NCBI RefSeq assembly: GCF_900114055.1 | Contig: NZ_FORR01000001.1 | Coordinates: 1-64,000 of the forward strand | Direction of reading: 5' to 3' | Origin: Thermoflavimicrobium dichotomicum | GTDB lineage: Bacteria > Bacillota > Bacilli > Thermoactinomycetales > Thermoactinomycetaceae | DNA: 64,000 bases | Shown: piece by piece, positions 42,556 through 51,089 of the stretch | Layout: each line of letters begins with the position of its first letter | Position numbering within the stretch: position 1 is the first letter of the stretch | The notes under the pieces: generated by a model | What the model was told of the DNA's origin: nothing | What the model saw: the letters and a program-made list of their open reading frames with translations, nothing else | Database searches by the model: none | Program-made: the position numbers and the translations under genes

Positions 42556-43854
42556 TTATAAAGGAGATACAGTTTTTTGGAATTTTAAATACTGTTTTGC
42601 CAATCGCGCAGCTTTTTTCACGTTGACAAATCCGGCTTGTTCACCTTTAATTTCATCAGCAGTACTTGTCAGTATACATTTGATGTCGTTTGGGCTTAAA
42701 TGGGGATTTGCTTCCAATAATTGGGCCACAACTCCTGCGAGAAAAGGAGTGGCCATCGATGTACCTGACAAGCGAATATAGTCATCTCCCACTTTATTTT
42801 CGGGAAGTTGCTGGTCCAGGATAGAACCGACGACATTTAATGAACAAATATCAGCTCCAGGAGCATAAATATCCGGTTTCACCAAGCCATCGGGAGTCGG
42901 ACCCCGACTGGAAAACGAGGCAATTTCGTCATCGAGAAGGGAATCTGTGTTTTTATCATCTACCGCTCCAACCGTTATAATTACAGGATCATTCCCAGGT
43001 GTACTAATGGTGCCTGCATAGGGTCCTTCATTACCTGCTGCAGCAACCACAACAATACCATGATGCCATGCTTTTTCAGCAGCTTGTGCCAAAGGATCCT
43101 GGCGATAAGGCATGGTCGCTGGTGTGCCCAAAGAGAGAGAAATAACACGAATCCCATATTTCTTTCTTTTCTTTACACACCATTCAATCCCGCGAATGAC
43201 CGTAGATAAACTGCCTCCACCCTGAGCATCCAACGCTTTTACCCCAACCAAATTGGCTTCTGGTGCTGGTCCTGTATACAAACCTTGTGATGTATACCCG
43301 TTCCCTGCTGCATCCCCGGCACAATGAGTTCCATGCCCCTGGTCATCATACGGACCTTTCTTCCCATGTATCAAATCCACAAAGCCAATAATCCGATTAT
43401 GTGGTTTCGTCAGATCCTGATGTGGATGAATTCCTGTATCGATGATAGCGATCGTGATTCCTTTTCCCGTCAGTCCTTTTTGAAGTTGAACATCCAGTAC
43501 TCCTGTGGTCTTTTTGGCGACATCAAGAAAAAGATGAACCTTTCGATCATAAAAGATATGAGCAATCGATTCTTGCTCTGTTAAATCGCGAATCGTATCT
43601 GGATGAAGCCGCCCATGGACAGCAGATAAAATAGATAATTCGCCATCGATTGAATTATATGATTTTTCTTTACATATTTCATTCAACTTCTGTTTGTCTT
43701 GATCATTTGCTTCATCTTTTAATTGGATAATCACTGGAATAGAGGCTTTCTCCTCATCATCCACTTGTGTCCGAACCATTTGCAAATGATAACGCAAGCT
43801 TGGATCAATCATCCTCTTTCTCTCCAAAAACCATGCCTTTTTCCTGATCGCCAT
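42556..43854 (-). CDS. Subtilisin-like serine protease (AprX type)
   Basis: About 432 residues. The catalytic triad is Asp139 (AIIDTGIHPHQDL), His174 (GHGTHCAG) and Ser366 (GTSMATPFLAG), with oxyanion Asn275 (AAAGNEGP). A pro-like N-terminal domain of about 110 residues precedes it. No signal peptide is visible, so it is probably cytoplasmic, as is AprX of B. subtilis, which acts late in growth. The first in-frame ATG (43860) abuts the GGGGGG ribosome site; the second ATG is used. Monocistronic. Confidence 0.9.
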   Translation of the reverse strand: MAIRKKAWFLERKRMIDPSLRYHLQMVRTQVDDEEKASIPVIIQLKDEANDQDKQKLNEICKEKSYNSIDGELSILSAVHGRLHPDTIRDLTEQESIAHIFYDRKVHLFLDVAKKTTGVLDVQLQKGLTGKGITIAIIDTGIHPHQDLTKPHNRIIGFVDLIHGKKGPYDDQGHGTHCAGDAAGNGYTSQGLYTGPAPEANLVGVKALDAQGGGSLSTVIRGIEWCVKKRKKYGIRVISLSLGTPATMPYRQDPLAQAAEKAWHHGIVVVAAAGNEGPYAGTISTPGNDPVIITVGAVDDKNTDSLLDDEIASFSSRGPTPDGLVKPDIYAPGADICSLNVVGSILDQQLPENKVGDDYIRLSGTSMATPFLAGVVAQLLEANPHLSPNDIKCILTSTADEIKGEQAGFVNVKKAARLAKQYLKFQKTVSPL

Positions 43855-44049
43855 AGACATCCCCCCTTACTATATATTCCCTTTCATCCGTCTAATCCCC
43901 TTCATAAAAAACAGAACTTCAAATTGCTTATCAATAAAATACAATGAAATTTTTAAATCATTTCTCTTTCTTTCAACCATCTTTATTCCAAAGAAAAAAT
44001 CTGTTATATAATACTGATAATGGTAAAAAATTACTCTGTTTCAGCCAAT

Positions 44050-44086
44050 AAAAAATGCCGTCCAGCATCCATCAACTGGACGACAT
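44050..44086 (-). terminator. Terminator after the first VanW gene
   Basis: On the minus strand TGTCGTCCAG...CTGGACGGCA pairs with mostly Watson-Crick bases and is followed by TTTTTTATTGG. Confidence 0.85.
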
Positions 44087-44108
44087 CATGAAGGTCGCCT
44101 CCCATTTC

Positions 44109-45293
44109 CTATACACTGTTTACATCCGATTCTTTCTTTTCATCTCCCCCATTCGGTGGATCTGGCTGATCCGGCTGATTCGGTTCTTCCGGATTTTCAG
44201 TGGATGGTGTCTCCCCTTTATCATCTGGATTGGTTGCATTCGGTTTGGATCCATCATCTGGTACTTTATCGTCTTTGGGCAATTCAGCATTTGGTTTGGT
44301 TGGATCTTTGACCTTTTCTTGCTTGATCTGTGATTTCTTCGGTGCATCGGGTACAGACCGTTTATTCGGTTTTAATTCAGGTACACTATAAATCTTTACC
44401 GTTAAGGAATTATCATCCATCGAAACTCGAATAGCAATGGGTTTGTCATAATTGTTTTTAAACGCAAAATCCGGCCCACCATCGGATACTGTAGCATCCC
44501 GATTTACGGGAACATAAGTTACAGATTTACTGTGATGTTGCAGTCTGGTGATTTTTAATCCTGCTCGATCCACACTATTGTATAAAGTGGAAGAAACCTG
44601 ACAGATCCCCCCACCAACTCCCTGTGTAAATTCTCCTTTTACAATGACTGTCGCTGGTTTGTAACCTCTTGCGGCATTATGAGGGCCCGTTTCTTTGTTA
44701 AAGGAAAAGGTTTCTCCTGGATTGACTACAATTCTGTCCATTGCTTTTGCAGCTAGACGAATATTGGTATTTCGATTGGTATTGTTGCTGTCAAAGTATG
44801 TTGTATAACCGGAAATCTTCTTTTTATTTACATTTTTCAGATCCTTGGTCGTTACTTGAGGTTCCTTGGTTTTCATTGGGATTTCCGTTGTTTTATCAAT
44901 GAGCGGCGTTAAATCCTTCAACCAATCCCGAACTTTATTTTCATCCATTACGCGACCAGCCTTCTCTGGCTGAATCGGATCCCCAATCCTCTTCATTTTT
45001 GCATTTTTGGGAGGTTCTTCAACCTCTTTTTTTACTTCTTTCCATATCCATTTTTCGACCGCATTTTTATCAATGGTAGCAGCATCTTTTCCATCATAGC
45101 CAACCTTCTTCAAATCTAACGTGTAAGTTTTATCTCCCGACTTTAATTCAATTTTATGATCCGGCCCTATTCCGACAGTTTCTTTTACTGTTTCCTTGAC
45201 ACTTTCATCGCCCCATAATAAAAAGCAAGCAACAATACCTCCGAGAACAATAACAAAGATAATGGCTACGATCGAGGCTAACTTTTTATTCAC
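44109..45293 (-). CDS. VanW-family membrane protein, copy A
   Basis: 394 residues. One membrane span at about 5-26 with a very short cytoplasmic end. The exterior has a lysine-rich domain with DLKKVGYDGKDAATIDKNAVEKW (peptidoglycan-binding-4-like, as in YoaR), then the VanW core at about 155-290 with NTNIRLAA, NPGETFSFNKETGP and GGGICQVSSTLYN. A low-complexity tail rich in Pro, Asp, Asn and Lys follows. VanW proteins occur in some vancomycin-resistance clusters, but their biochemical role is unknown and most act in walls or spores without resistance. The GTG at 45293 with GGAGG 7 bases ahead is preferred to the frame start at 45311. Confidence 0.9.
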   Translation of the reverse strand: MNKKLASIVAIIFVIVLGGIVACFLLWGDESVKETVKETVGIGPDHKIELKSGDKTYTLDLKKVGYDGKDAATIDKNAVEKWIWKEVKKEVEEPPKNAKMKRIGDPIQPEKAGRVMDENKVRDWLKDLTPLIDKTTEIPMKTKEPQVTTKDLKNVNKKKISGYTTYFDSNNTNRNTNIRLAAKAMDRIVVNPGETFSFNKETGPHNAARGYKPATVIVKGEFTQGVGGGICQVSSTLYNSVDRAGLKITRLQHHSKSVTYVPVNRDATVSDGGPDFAFKNNYDKPIAIRVSMDDNSLTVKIYSVPELKPNKRSVPDAPKKSQIKQEKVKDPTKPNAELPKDDKVPDDGSKPNATNPDDKGETPSTENPEEPNQPDQPDPPNGGDEKKESDVNSV

Positions 45294-45404
45294 TATTTTA
45301 CCTCCAATCATTTATCATGCTCGGCGGCCACAACTTTTATAATATATCTAACTATATAAATAAATGCAATAAATCCACTCATAAATCACAAAACATTCAA
45401 AAAC

Positions 45405-45429
45405 AAAAAATCTGCCGAGTTCGGCAGAT
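45405..45429 (-). terminator. Terminator after the GNAT gene
   Basis: ATCTGCCGA-AC-TCGGCAGAT on the minus strand, followed by TTTTTTGTTTTTG. Confidence 0.88.
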
Positions 45430-45454
45430 GATTTGCGAGAAAAATTATGAAATT

Positions 45455-45877
45455 TCAACCTAAAGCCAATAAGTCCTCTTCATTACGTGTATGACACCAA
45501 TTGGTAAAACCTAAACGTCGATAAAATGGAACCAGATTTTCTGTACCTTCATCCACGGTTATGTAAACTCGTTTAACTCCTTTCCGCTCAAACCGAGCAT
45601 ACAAAGCATTGACCAATGCTGTTCCGATCTTCTGATTCCGATAATCTGGATGAACCGCCAAGCAATAGAAAAATCCGCTTTTCCCATCCATCGTGCCCAC
45701 AATAGCACCAACAACTTCTCCATGATCTGCTTCAGCTACAATTACCAAATCTCGATCCCGCGCAAGCTGATCTGATAATACACGGAGAGTTTCTTTTTCT
45801 TTTTCATGTGATGCTGCCATCGACCAAATTTGCTGAACAGCAAAAATATCAGACAACTGAAAAGAGCGCAGGCGCAT
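45455..45877 (-). CDS. GNAT family N-acetyltransferase
   Basis: 140 residues, the whole of which is a GNAT domain. The acetyl-CoA loop is HPDYRNQKIGTALVNAL (motif A, R/Q-x-x-G-x-A form) at about 76-92, and the C-terminal part is NLVPFYRRLGF. The similarity is to the RimI-like group; substrate is not evident. ATG at 45877 with GGGAGG 8 bases upstream. It is placed among VanW genes but with its own terminator, so there is no sign of shared control. Confidence 0.88.
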   Translation of the reverse strand: MRLRSFQLSDIFAVQQIWSMAASHEKEKETLRVLSDQLARDRDLVIVAEADHGEVVGAIVGTMDGKSGFFYCLAVHPDYRNQKIGTALVNALYARFERKGVKRVYITVDEGTENLVPFYRRLGFTNWCHTRNEEDLLALG

Positions 45878-46005
45878 CAAACTTACCTCCCCGATTTTCT
45901 GTTATATAATAAAATTACCCCACATGATTGCTTAAGCATATTTTAATATACTAAATGATTATTATCAATTTGTAAAGATAAATATTTTTGAATCAATCTC
46001 TTGAG

Positions 46006-46710
46006 CTAAAGCGAATTATCAAGTTCACAAGCTTGTTTCGTGCTTTTTTCTCTCATTTGTGTAACTTGACTTATTTGCCATACCCATGGGATATAAATCA
46101 TAAGAATCAACGCCCAAAAAAAGGTTTTATACTCCATCCAATGGTAAGAAAGCCCGCCAAACAACACCAGAACCCAAATGATCAATGACCACCAACATAG
46201 ATGGAAGGAAAAAGACCGATCACAAAACATAACGCCACTAAAAATCAAACCGGCAATTGCAAAACAAAGAGGGATAAAATTTCCACTCATCTTGTTCAGT
46301 ATAAAGTCCCAGTCTTGAATATGATGAAGCAATCCAATGGTTGGCTGAAAGATAAATAGCTCAGACAGTGTCGGCATAATCAACATCTGAAAAAAGTGAA
46401 AAATCAAAGCGGATACAGTACCAATTAAGGAGATTAACCAAGCACACTGCAAAATCAAACGATAAGCAGAGTCCATCAGAAAAAAGAGCAAGGTAAACGT
46501 AAACATCAAAAACAATAAGCTGATCGTCGTACTGCTCCAGAAAAGCACAACCCATGATTTGTTTGCATAGATATAAAGCAATCTGTTAACGATCGACCCG
46601 CTTGTGGCTTGTGTTAAAGCAAAAAAAATACAAAGAAAAGATATAAAATGAAAGAACGCCGAACTTTTCAATAGCCATCCAATCCAACCTTTATTCATCA
46701 CATTTATCAC
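46006..46710 (-). CDS. Multi-spanning membrane protein of unknown function
   Basis: 234 residues with about seven hydrophobic segments (near 15-35, 50-75, 85-110, 150-165, 170-185, 195-210). Trp, Phe and Ile are abundant. It starts at GTG 46710 or the ATG at 46698 (MNKGWIGWLL). The loop between the third and fourth segments contains FQPTIGLLHHIQDWDFI. I do not recognise a family. It stands alone between a GNAT gene and pabB, on the same strand. Confidence 0.65.
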   Translation of the reverse strand: MINVMNKGWIGWLLKSSAFFHFISFLCIFFALTQATSGSIVNRLLYIYANKSWVVLFWSSTTISLLFLMFTFTLLFFLMDSAYRLILQCAWLISLIGTVSALIFHFFQMLIMPTLSELFIFQPTIGLLHHIQDWDFILNKMSGNFIPLCFAIAGLIFSGVMFCDRSFSFHLCWWSLIIWVLVLFGGLSYHWMEYKTFFWALILMIYIPWVWQISQVTQMREKSTKQACELDNSL

Positions 46711-46935
46711 AAATTTTCATCTCTTTTCTTTCCTCATTTCTTATCCCACCTTCCTAACATCATTCTTCCCATCTTCCTTTTTTCATAAAACATGAATCGT
46801 TGAATGATTTATTTTTTCAATCAAATGTTTGAACCGTCATGGTCTTCGAAGGTGAAGCATTCGGAACATACATACTCATAGCTATAAAACCGAAGCGTAC
46901 AATCTTCATGATCACCACGAGTAGTATAACCAACA

Positions 46936-46963
46936 AAAAACCTCCTATTTCACATAGGAGGTT
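46936..46963 (-). terminator. Terminator overlapping the end of pabB
   Basis: AAACCTCCTAT and ATAGGAGGTTT arms on the minus strand are followed by TTTTGTTGG. The pabB stop codon TAG lies inside the right arm. Confidence 0.88.
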
Positions 46964-48363
46964 TTGGCATACATGATTGCTTTTTTAAGAGCATAAGCTT
47001 TGACTTCTGTTTCTTTATACTCCATTTCTGGAACCGAATCCGCTACAATCCCTCCACCCACATGGAAAGAAGCCTGACCTGATTGACAGACAATCGTTCG
47101 AATAACCATACTCAAGTCAAACATCCCACGCACATCCAAATATCCCAAACCGCCAGCATAAATCCCTCTCCCGCTATTTTCCAATTCATGCAAGATTTCC
47201 ATTGCCCGGATTTTGGGAGCTCCTGTCATTGATCCACCAGGAAAAGCCGCTTGGATGGCATCAATGGGGTGGACATCCGGTCTTAATTTTCCTGTAACCG
47301 TAGAAACCAGTTGATGCACTGTCGCATATGATTCTACATTTAATAACGTCGGAACTTGGACATGGCCAGTCAAACATACTCTCCCCAAGTCATTGCGTAC
47401 CAAATCAACAATCATCACATTTTCTGCACATTCTTTTTCACTCGTCTTTAATTCATGGATATATGCTTGATCTTGATTATAATCTGACGATCGTGGACGT
47501 GTTCCTTTAATGGGGCGACTTTCCAATACGCCATGTGCATCTAATTTCAAAAATCGCTCAGGGGATGAGGATAAAATAGATAAGTCTTCAAATTTTAAAT
47601 AACTAGCAAAAGGGGCAGGATTAATTCGTCTTAATATCCGGTATAGTTCAAATGGATCTTCTTCGTAGGATGTGGTGATTTGATAAGTAAAACAAACTTG
47701 ATAAATGTCCCCTTTCCCAATATAATTTTTGAGTTTTTCCATTTTTGAAAGATAGCTTTCTTTTGTTTCATTGGCCACAAACATGGAAGAAGCATCTGAA
47801 TCATCCAGTTCATCTAGAGAGGGATCAGCCAAATCCTGCATAGAAGCCCAAATGATTTGCTTGATCTCTTCCTCCAGTTTCTTTCTTGCCAGTTCTTCTG
47901 ATTCTTCCATCACCAGTCGACTCAACCATGCTTTTTTTTCTACTTGGTCATATATGAGCACTTGATCAACAAACATCCACATCGACTCGGGTACAAGAGT
48001 AGGATGAACGGGTACCTGTTCACTGTACTGATTCATCTCATAACCAAAATAACCGATTAAACCAGCCAGAAAAGGAAGCGATGAATCTACTGAAATTCCT
48101 TGATAATCATCCAGCACTTGTTTGATTACTAAAAAGGGAGCACACGAACATGTATCCATATTTTTTGAATGGATCAGTTGTGTGATTCCTTGATTCGTTT
48201 TAAGGATGAAACGAGGATTGGCTCCCATAAAAGAATATCGGCTCAATCCTTTGACGATACAGTTCCCATCCAACCAAAAGGCATATGGAGATGGTTGAAA
48301 ATGATAAGCAAAAACTTTCTCCGGATGTATTGGATAGGAAATTTCTTCGATCATGATCTTCAT
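46945..48363 (-). CDS. pabB: Aminodeoxychorismate synthase component I
   Basis: 472 residues of the chorismate-utilising family, making 4-amino-4-deoxychorismate for folate. The diagnostic motif is RPIKGTRPR near 287. Lys in PIKGT marks PabB, while anthranilate synthase TrpE has Ala (PIAGT). Other active-site parts are SSSPERFLKL, ENVMIVDLVRNDLGRV, FPGGSMTGAPKIRAMEI and FHVGGGIVADS. The C-terminal half is the catalytic domain; the weaker N-terminal half carries the remnant of the tryptophan-type site. Partner pabA and the lyase pabC are not in the window. No T-box or TRAP-like leader was noticed. Confidence 0.9.
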   Translation of the reverse strand: MKIMIEEISYPIHPEKVFAYHFQPSPYAFWLDGNCIVKGLSRYSFMGANPRFILKTNQGITQLIHSKNMDTCSCAPFLVIKQVLDDYQGISVDSSLPFLAGLIGYFGYEMNQYSEQVPVHPTLVPESMWMFVDQVLIYDQVEKKAWLSRLVMEESEELARKKLEEEIKQIIWASMQDLADPSLDELDDSDASSMFVANETKESYLSKMEKLKNYIGKGDIYQVCFTYQITTSYEEDPFELYRILRRINPAPFASYLKFEDLSILSSSPERFLKLDAHGVLESRPIKGTRPRSSDYNQDQAYIHELKTSEKECAENVMIVDLVRNDLGRVCLTGHVQVPTLLNVESYATVHQLVSTVTGKLRPDVHPIDAIQAAFPGGSMTGAPKIRAMEILHELENSGRGIYAGGLGYLDVRGMFDLSMVIRTIVCQSGQASFHVGGGIVADSVPEMEYKETEVKAYALKKAIMYAKTSYVK

Positions 48364-48637
48364 GATTCAATCCGACTCCTATTTCAAATTCATAGCCCAG
48401 TATAAAACACAAAAATTATGCCATACAATGTATATCATCTCTGTTCCTTTTACTTTCCATGCTATTTATACATGGGAAATTTACTAAATCATGCATAATT
48501 CGTTTGAAAGAAAGATATAGTAAGATAAGAATATTTTTTCGAGGCTGTTTACATCCCTGCTACTCGTTTTAATCGAGCGAGAGAAACAGAAAAGATGTCC
48601 ATATCAACTTATCTTAATCCCGCTGCTGGCATGAAAA
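48364..48637. other. pabB upstream spacer
   Basis: No gene. A nearly 300-base AT-rich stretch that should contain the pabB promoter on the minus strand; I could not choose one reliably. Confidence 0.5.
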
Positions 48638-48661
48638 AACCGTCCATCAGGCGGACGGTTT
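48636..48661 (-). terminator. Terminator after the second VanW gene
   Basis: AACCGTCC-GCCTGAT-GGACGGTT on the minus strand is followed by TTTTCATGC; the stem begins at the stop codon. Confidence 0.85.
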
Positions 48662-50603
48662 ATAGACTATTAGCATTGTCTTTATCCTTTGGTTCGATTG
48701 GAGCGTCTTGCATGTCATCGGTAACTTTCACATCTGGTTTTGAGTCAAGATCAATTTCTTTTTCTTCTTTGGACTCAATTCCCAAAATCAACTTGCTAAA
48801 AGATTCGGTTTTCTGGCGAACTTTTTTCAATTCCTTTAATTCCTCTTTGCTCAGGGTTTTGGCACCAGGTACGGTAAATACTTCTACGGTTACCAGAGAA
48901 GTAGATGCATCTGCTTTAATCACGACAGGTTTATCCATGTTATTCATAAATTTAAAATCTGTATATGGATAAGCAATGGTTGCATCTCGCCCAATTGGAA
49001 CATATCCAACTGGCTTACTATGTGCGGTACGTTCTACAATTTTTAACCCTGCTTTTTCCACCGCATTGAACAAGGTCGTAGATACTTGGCAAATTCCTCC
49101 GCCATATCCTTGGACCAATTTTTTATTAACGATAACTCCAGCTGGTTTATATCCTTTATCAGCTGTAGTATCTCCTACATAACCATTCCAAGAGAACACT
49201 TCTCCTGGCTGTAGCACAAGACCGTCAATGGTTCTGGAAGCCAAACGAATATTGGTTACACGATTTCCTTCTGTCGCTCCCATATCTGTGGTAAATTTAC
49301 CAACTTTATGGCTATCGATGCTTTTTAAGTCTTGCGCTGTAAGTGTCGGCTTATCTTCGATCATTGGAATTTTTCTTGGTCCGATGAGCAATTTTTTGAT
49401 ATTCTCTTCCTTGAACCATTCAGCCATTTGTTTGGTGTCTACCAGATGTCCCACTTTTTCGGGCTCTATTCCGGTTTCCGCTTTTTTGTTTTTAAACTTC
49501 GCATTCTTGGCTGGCTGATCCAGTTCTTTTCTAATTCCTTCTAACCAAGACACTAATTTCTTTTTGTCGATGGTCGACGGGTTGGATCCATCATAACCGA
49601 TAGACTTTAGATCCAGTTCATATGTTTTTTTATCTGATTGAAGCTTGATTTTATATCCTGTAAACATGGGTCGAACATCTGTTTTATAATACTCTGTCTG
49701 TGTAAATTGATAAGCCGCCACTCCACCAAAAAGCAACAGTCCAGCTGCAACCATTCCTGCAATCAGTTTCTTCGAACGCTTAAATACTGAAGATTTCTCT
49801 TCTGTAGGAACAGGAGCAATTCTTGTTTCAACCTTCGGTGGTTCAAATGTGGGTGGTAGATCCGGCTTCGCAACTTCTGAAGCAGGTTTCGCTTCATCTT
49901 TGGGTACAAAAGCCGTTTCGAAAAAGGCAACGTCATCGAATGCTTTCTTTTCTTCCGTTTTTGGCTTATCTTCTGCTTCTGGCTTATCTTCCGCTTTGGG
50001 TTTATCCTCAGCCACTACTTCAGCTTTTGACTCTTTGTCTTCCTTTTTCTCTTCCAATTCCTGTTTTGTTTCATCTGCCGAAGCGAATAACAAATCATCG
50101 CCTTCAGCTTTGACTTCTTCTTTTTTCTCTGCTTCTTCTGGTTGTTCTTCTTTTTCTTGCTCTTTCTTCTCTGATTCTGACTCTTTCAAATCGACTACTT
50201 TTTCATTCGGTTGTTTCTCTTTGGACTTCTCTTCTCCCTTTTGATCCTTTTCATCCGTACCCCATTGATCAAAGATGGAAAGATCCGCTTCTTGTTGCGA
50301 GGTATCTTCTTCTTTTAATTCTTTCTTTACTTCTTTCTCTGTATCCTTTTGTTCCTCCTGTTCTGATTTTGCTTCTACTTTCTTTTCTTCATCTGTACTC
50401 CATTGGTCAAATAAGGATATATCGGATGATGTATCTTCTGTCTTTGCTTCTTTTGAACTGGAAGAATCCGATGAATCGGTATCGAAAGCAAAACCATCCA
50501 AATCTACGGAATCTTCAATTGAAGATTCGCCTTCACTTTTCTTTTCGTTTTGTTCTTCTTTTTCATCGGATTTATCTTTTTGATCTTTTTCTTTCTCTTC
50601 CAA
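48660..50603 (-). CDS. VanW-family membrane protein, copy B, with long acidic cytoplasmic domain
   Basis: About 647 residues. The first 275 are Glu/Lys/Asp/Ser-rich and probably cytoplasmic. They contain two copies of a motif, SLFDQWSTDE (about 59-68) and SIFDQWGTDE (about 105-114). One membrane span lies near 278-298. The exterior has the same peptidoglycan-binding-like region as copy A (DLKSIGYDGSNPSTIDKKK) and a complete VanW core: NVTNIRLASRTIDGLV-like segment, QPGEVFSWNGYVG and GGGICQVSTTLFN. The TTG at 50603 follows GAGGGGG by 9 bases. Length is well beyond the family norm because of the tail. Likely a wall- or spore-envelope protein; function unknown. Confidence 0.88.
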   Translation of the reverse strand: MEEKEKDQKDKSDEKEEQNEKKSEGESSIEDSVDLDGFAFDTDSSDSSSSKEAKTEDTSSDISLFDQWSTDEEKKVEAKSEQEEQKDTEKEVKKELKEEDTSQQEADLSIFDQWGTDEKDQKGEEKSKEKQPNEKVVDLKESESEKKEQEKEEQPEEAEKKEEVKAEGDDLLFASADETKQELEEKKEDKESKAEVVAEDKPKAEDKPEAEDKPKTEEKKAFDDVAFFETAFVPKDEAKPASEVAKPDLPPTFEPPKVETRIAPVPTEEKSSVFKRSKKLIAGMVAAGLLLFGGVAAYQFTQTEYYKTDVRPMFTGYKIKLQSDKKTYELDLKSIGYDGSNPSTIDKKKLVSWLEGIRKELDQPAKNAKFKNKKAETGIEPEKVGHLVDTKQMAEWFKEENIKKLLIGPRKIPMIEDKPTLTAQDLKSIDSHKVGKFTTDMGATEGNRVTNIRLASRTIDGLVLQPGEVFSWNGYVGDTTADKGYKPAGVIVNKKLVQGYGGGICQVSTTLFNAVEKAGLKIVERTAHSKPVGYVPIGRDATIAYPYTDFKFMNNMDKPVVIKADASTSLVTVEVFTVPGAKTLSKEELKELKKVRQKTESFSKLILGIESKEEKEIDLDSKPDVKVTDDMQDAPIEPKDKDNANSL

Positions 50604-50892
50604 CTGATTTCTCCCCCTCAGCAAAGAAATAATCTAAAAAAACTTGTTGCCTTATTTGACACCAAAATTATCCCGTAAATTTATATCTAAGTTTGATATA
50701 TTTTACAGAAATTGAGTGCACGATCTAAATCAGCAACAAGCTGGCATTCACAAAAAACAATGTGATCTTTTATTCAATCCATACTTTTGTATATACTATG
50801 TTATTTACCATATGTATAATTAGCTCTTTACAATATATGATAATCGATACATTAAAAAAACACCACTAGCAAAATGCAACGAATAAAAAATC
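50604..50892. other. AT-rich spacer upstream of VanW copy B
   Basis: No gene. A promoter for copy B is expected on the minus strand near 50640-50720. A minor open frame on the plus strand from 50874 covers the inverted repeat and is not credible. Confidence 0.5.
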
Positions 50893-51010
50893 TCCATATT
50901 TTGGACAATTTTTTGTTATTCGTTTGTGGAAATTATTTTCTTTTTCGGTTATTAAACGCTGATCAATGGAGACAGCTAGGCCATAATAAAAAAATCGTCC
51001 GAAATATGGA
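50893..51010. repeat. 118-bp element with 27-bp inverted termini
   Basis: TCCATATTTTGGACAATTTT (from 50893) and the complement of the stretch ending at 51010 (TCCATATTTCGGACGATTTT) match at about 24 of 27 positions. The right arm also contains its own hairpin AAATCGTCC-GAAATAT-GGACGATTT (50992-51016). It might be a small non-autonomous transposon, or two related terminators. Confidence 0.55.
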
Positions 51011-51048
51011 CGATTTTCTGTCAGACAATGATGGATACTTTTCTCAGC

Positions 51049-51070
51049 TTGTTGACGTGTTTGTCAACAA
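51049..51070 (-). terminator. Hairpin after the third VanW gene, with repeat-like ends
   Basis: TTGTTGAC-GTGTTT-GTCAACAA is a perfect 8-bp stem 20 bases beyond the stop of copy C. The preceding CAGCTTGTTGAC matches the left end of the interspersed element, and the right arm matches its right end, so it looks like a collapsed copy. Confidence 0.5.
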
Positions 51071-51089
51071 TTCTTTTCTGTTTGTATTT

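Noticed and set aside
49849-50583. Ser/Phe-rich plus-strand frames opposite VanW copy B
   Set aside because: Shadow of the acidic Glu/Lys/Ser tail; no initiation signals.
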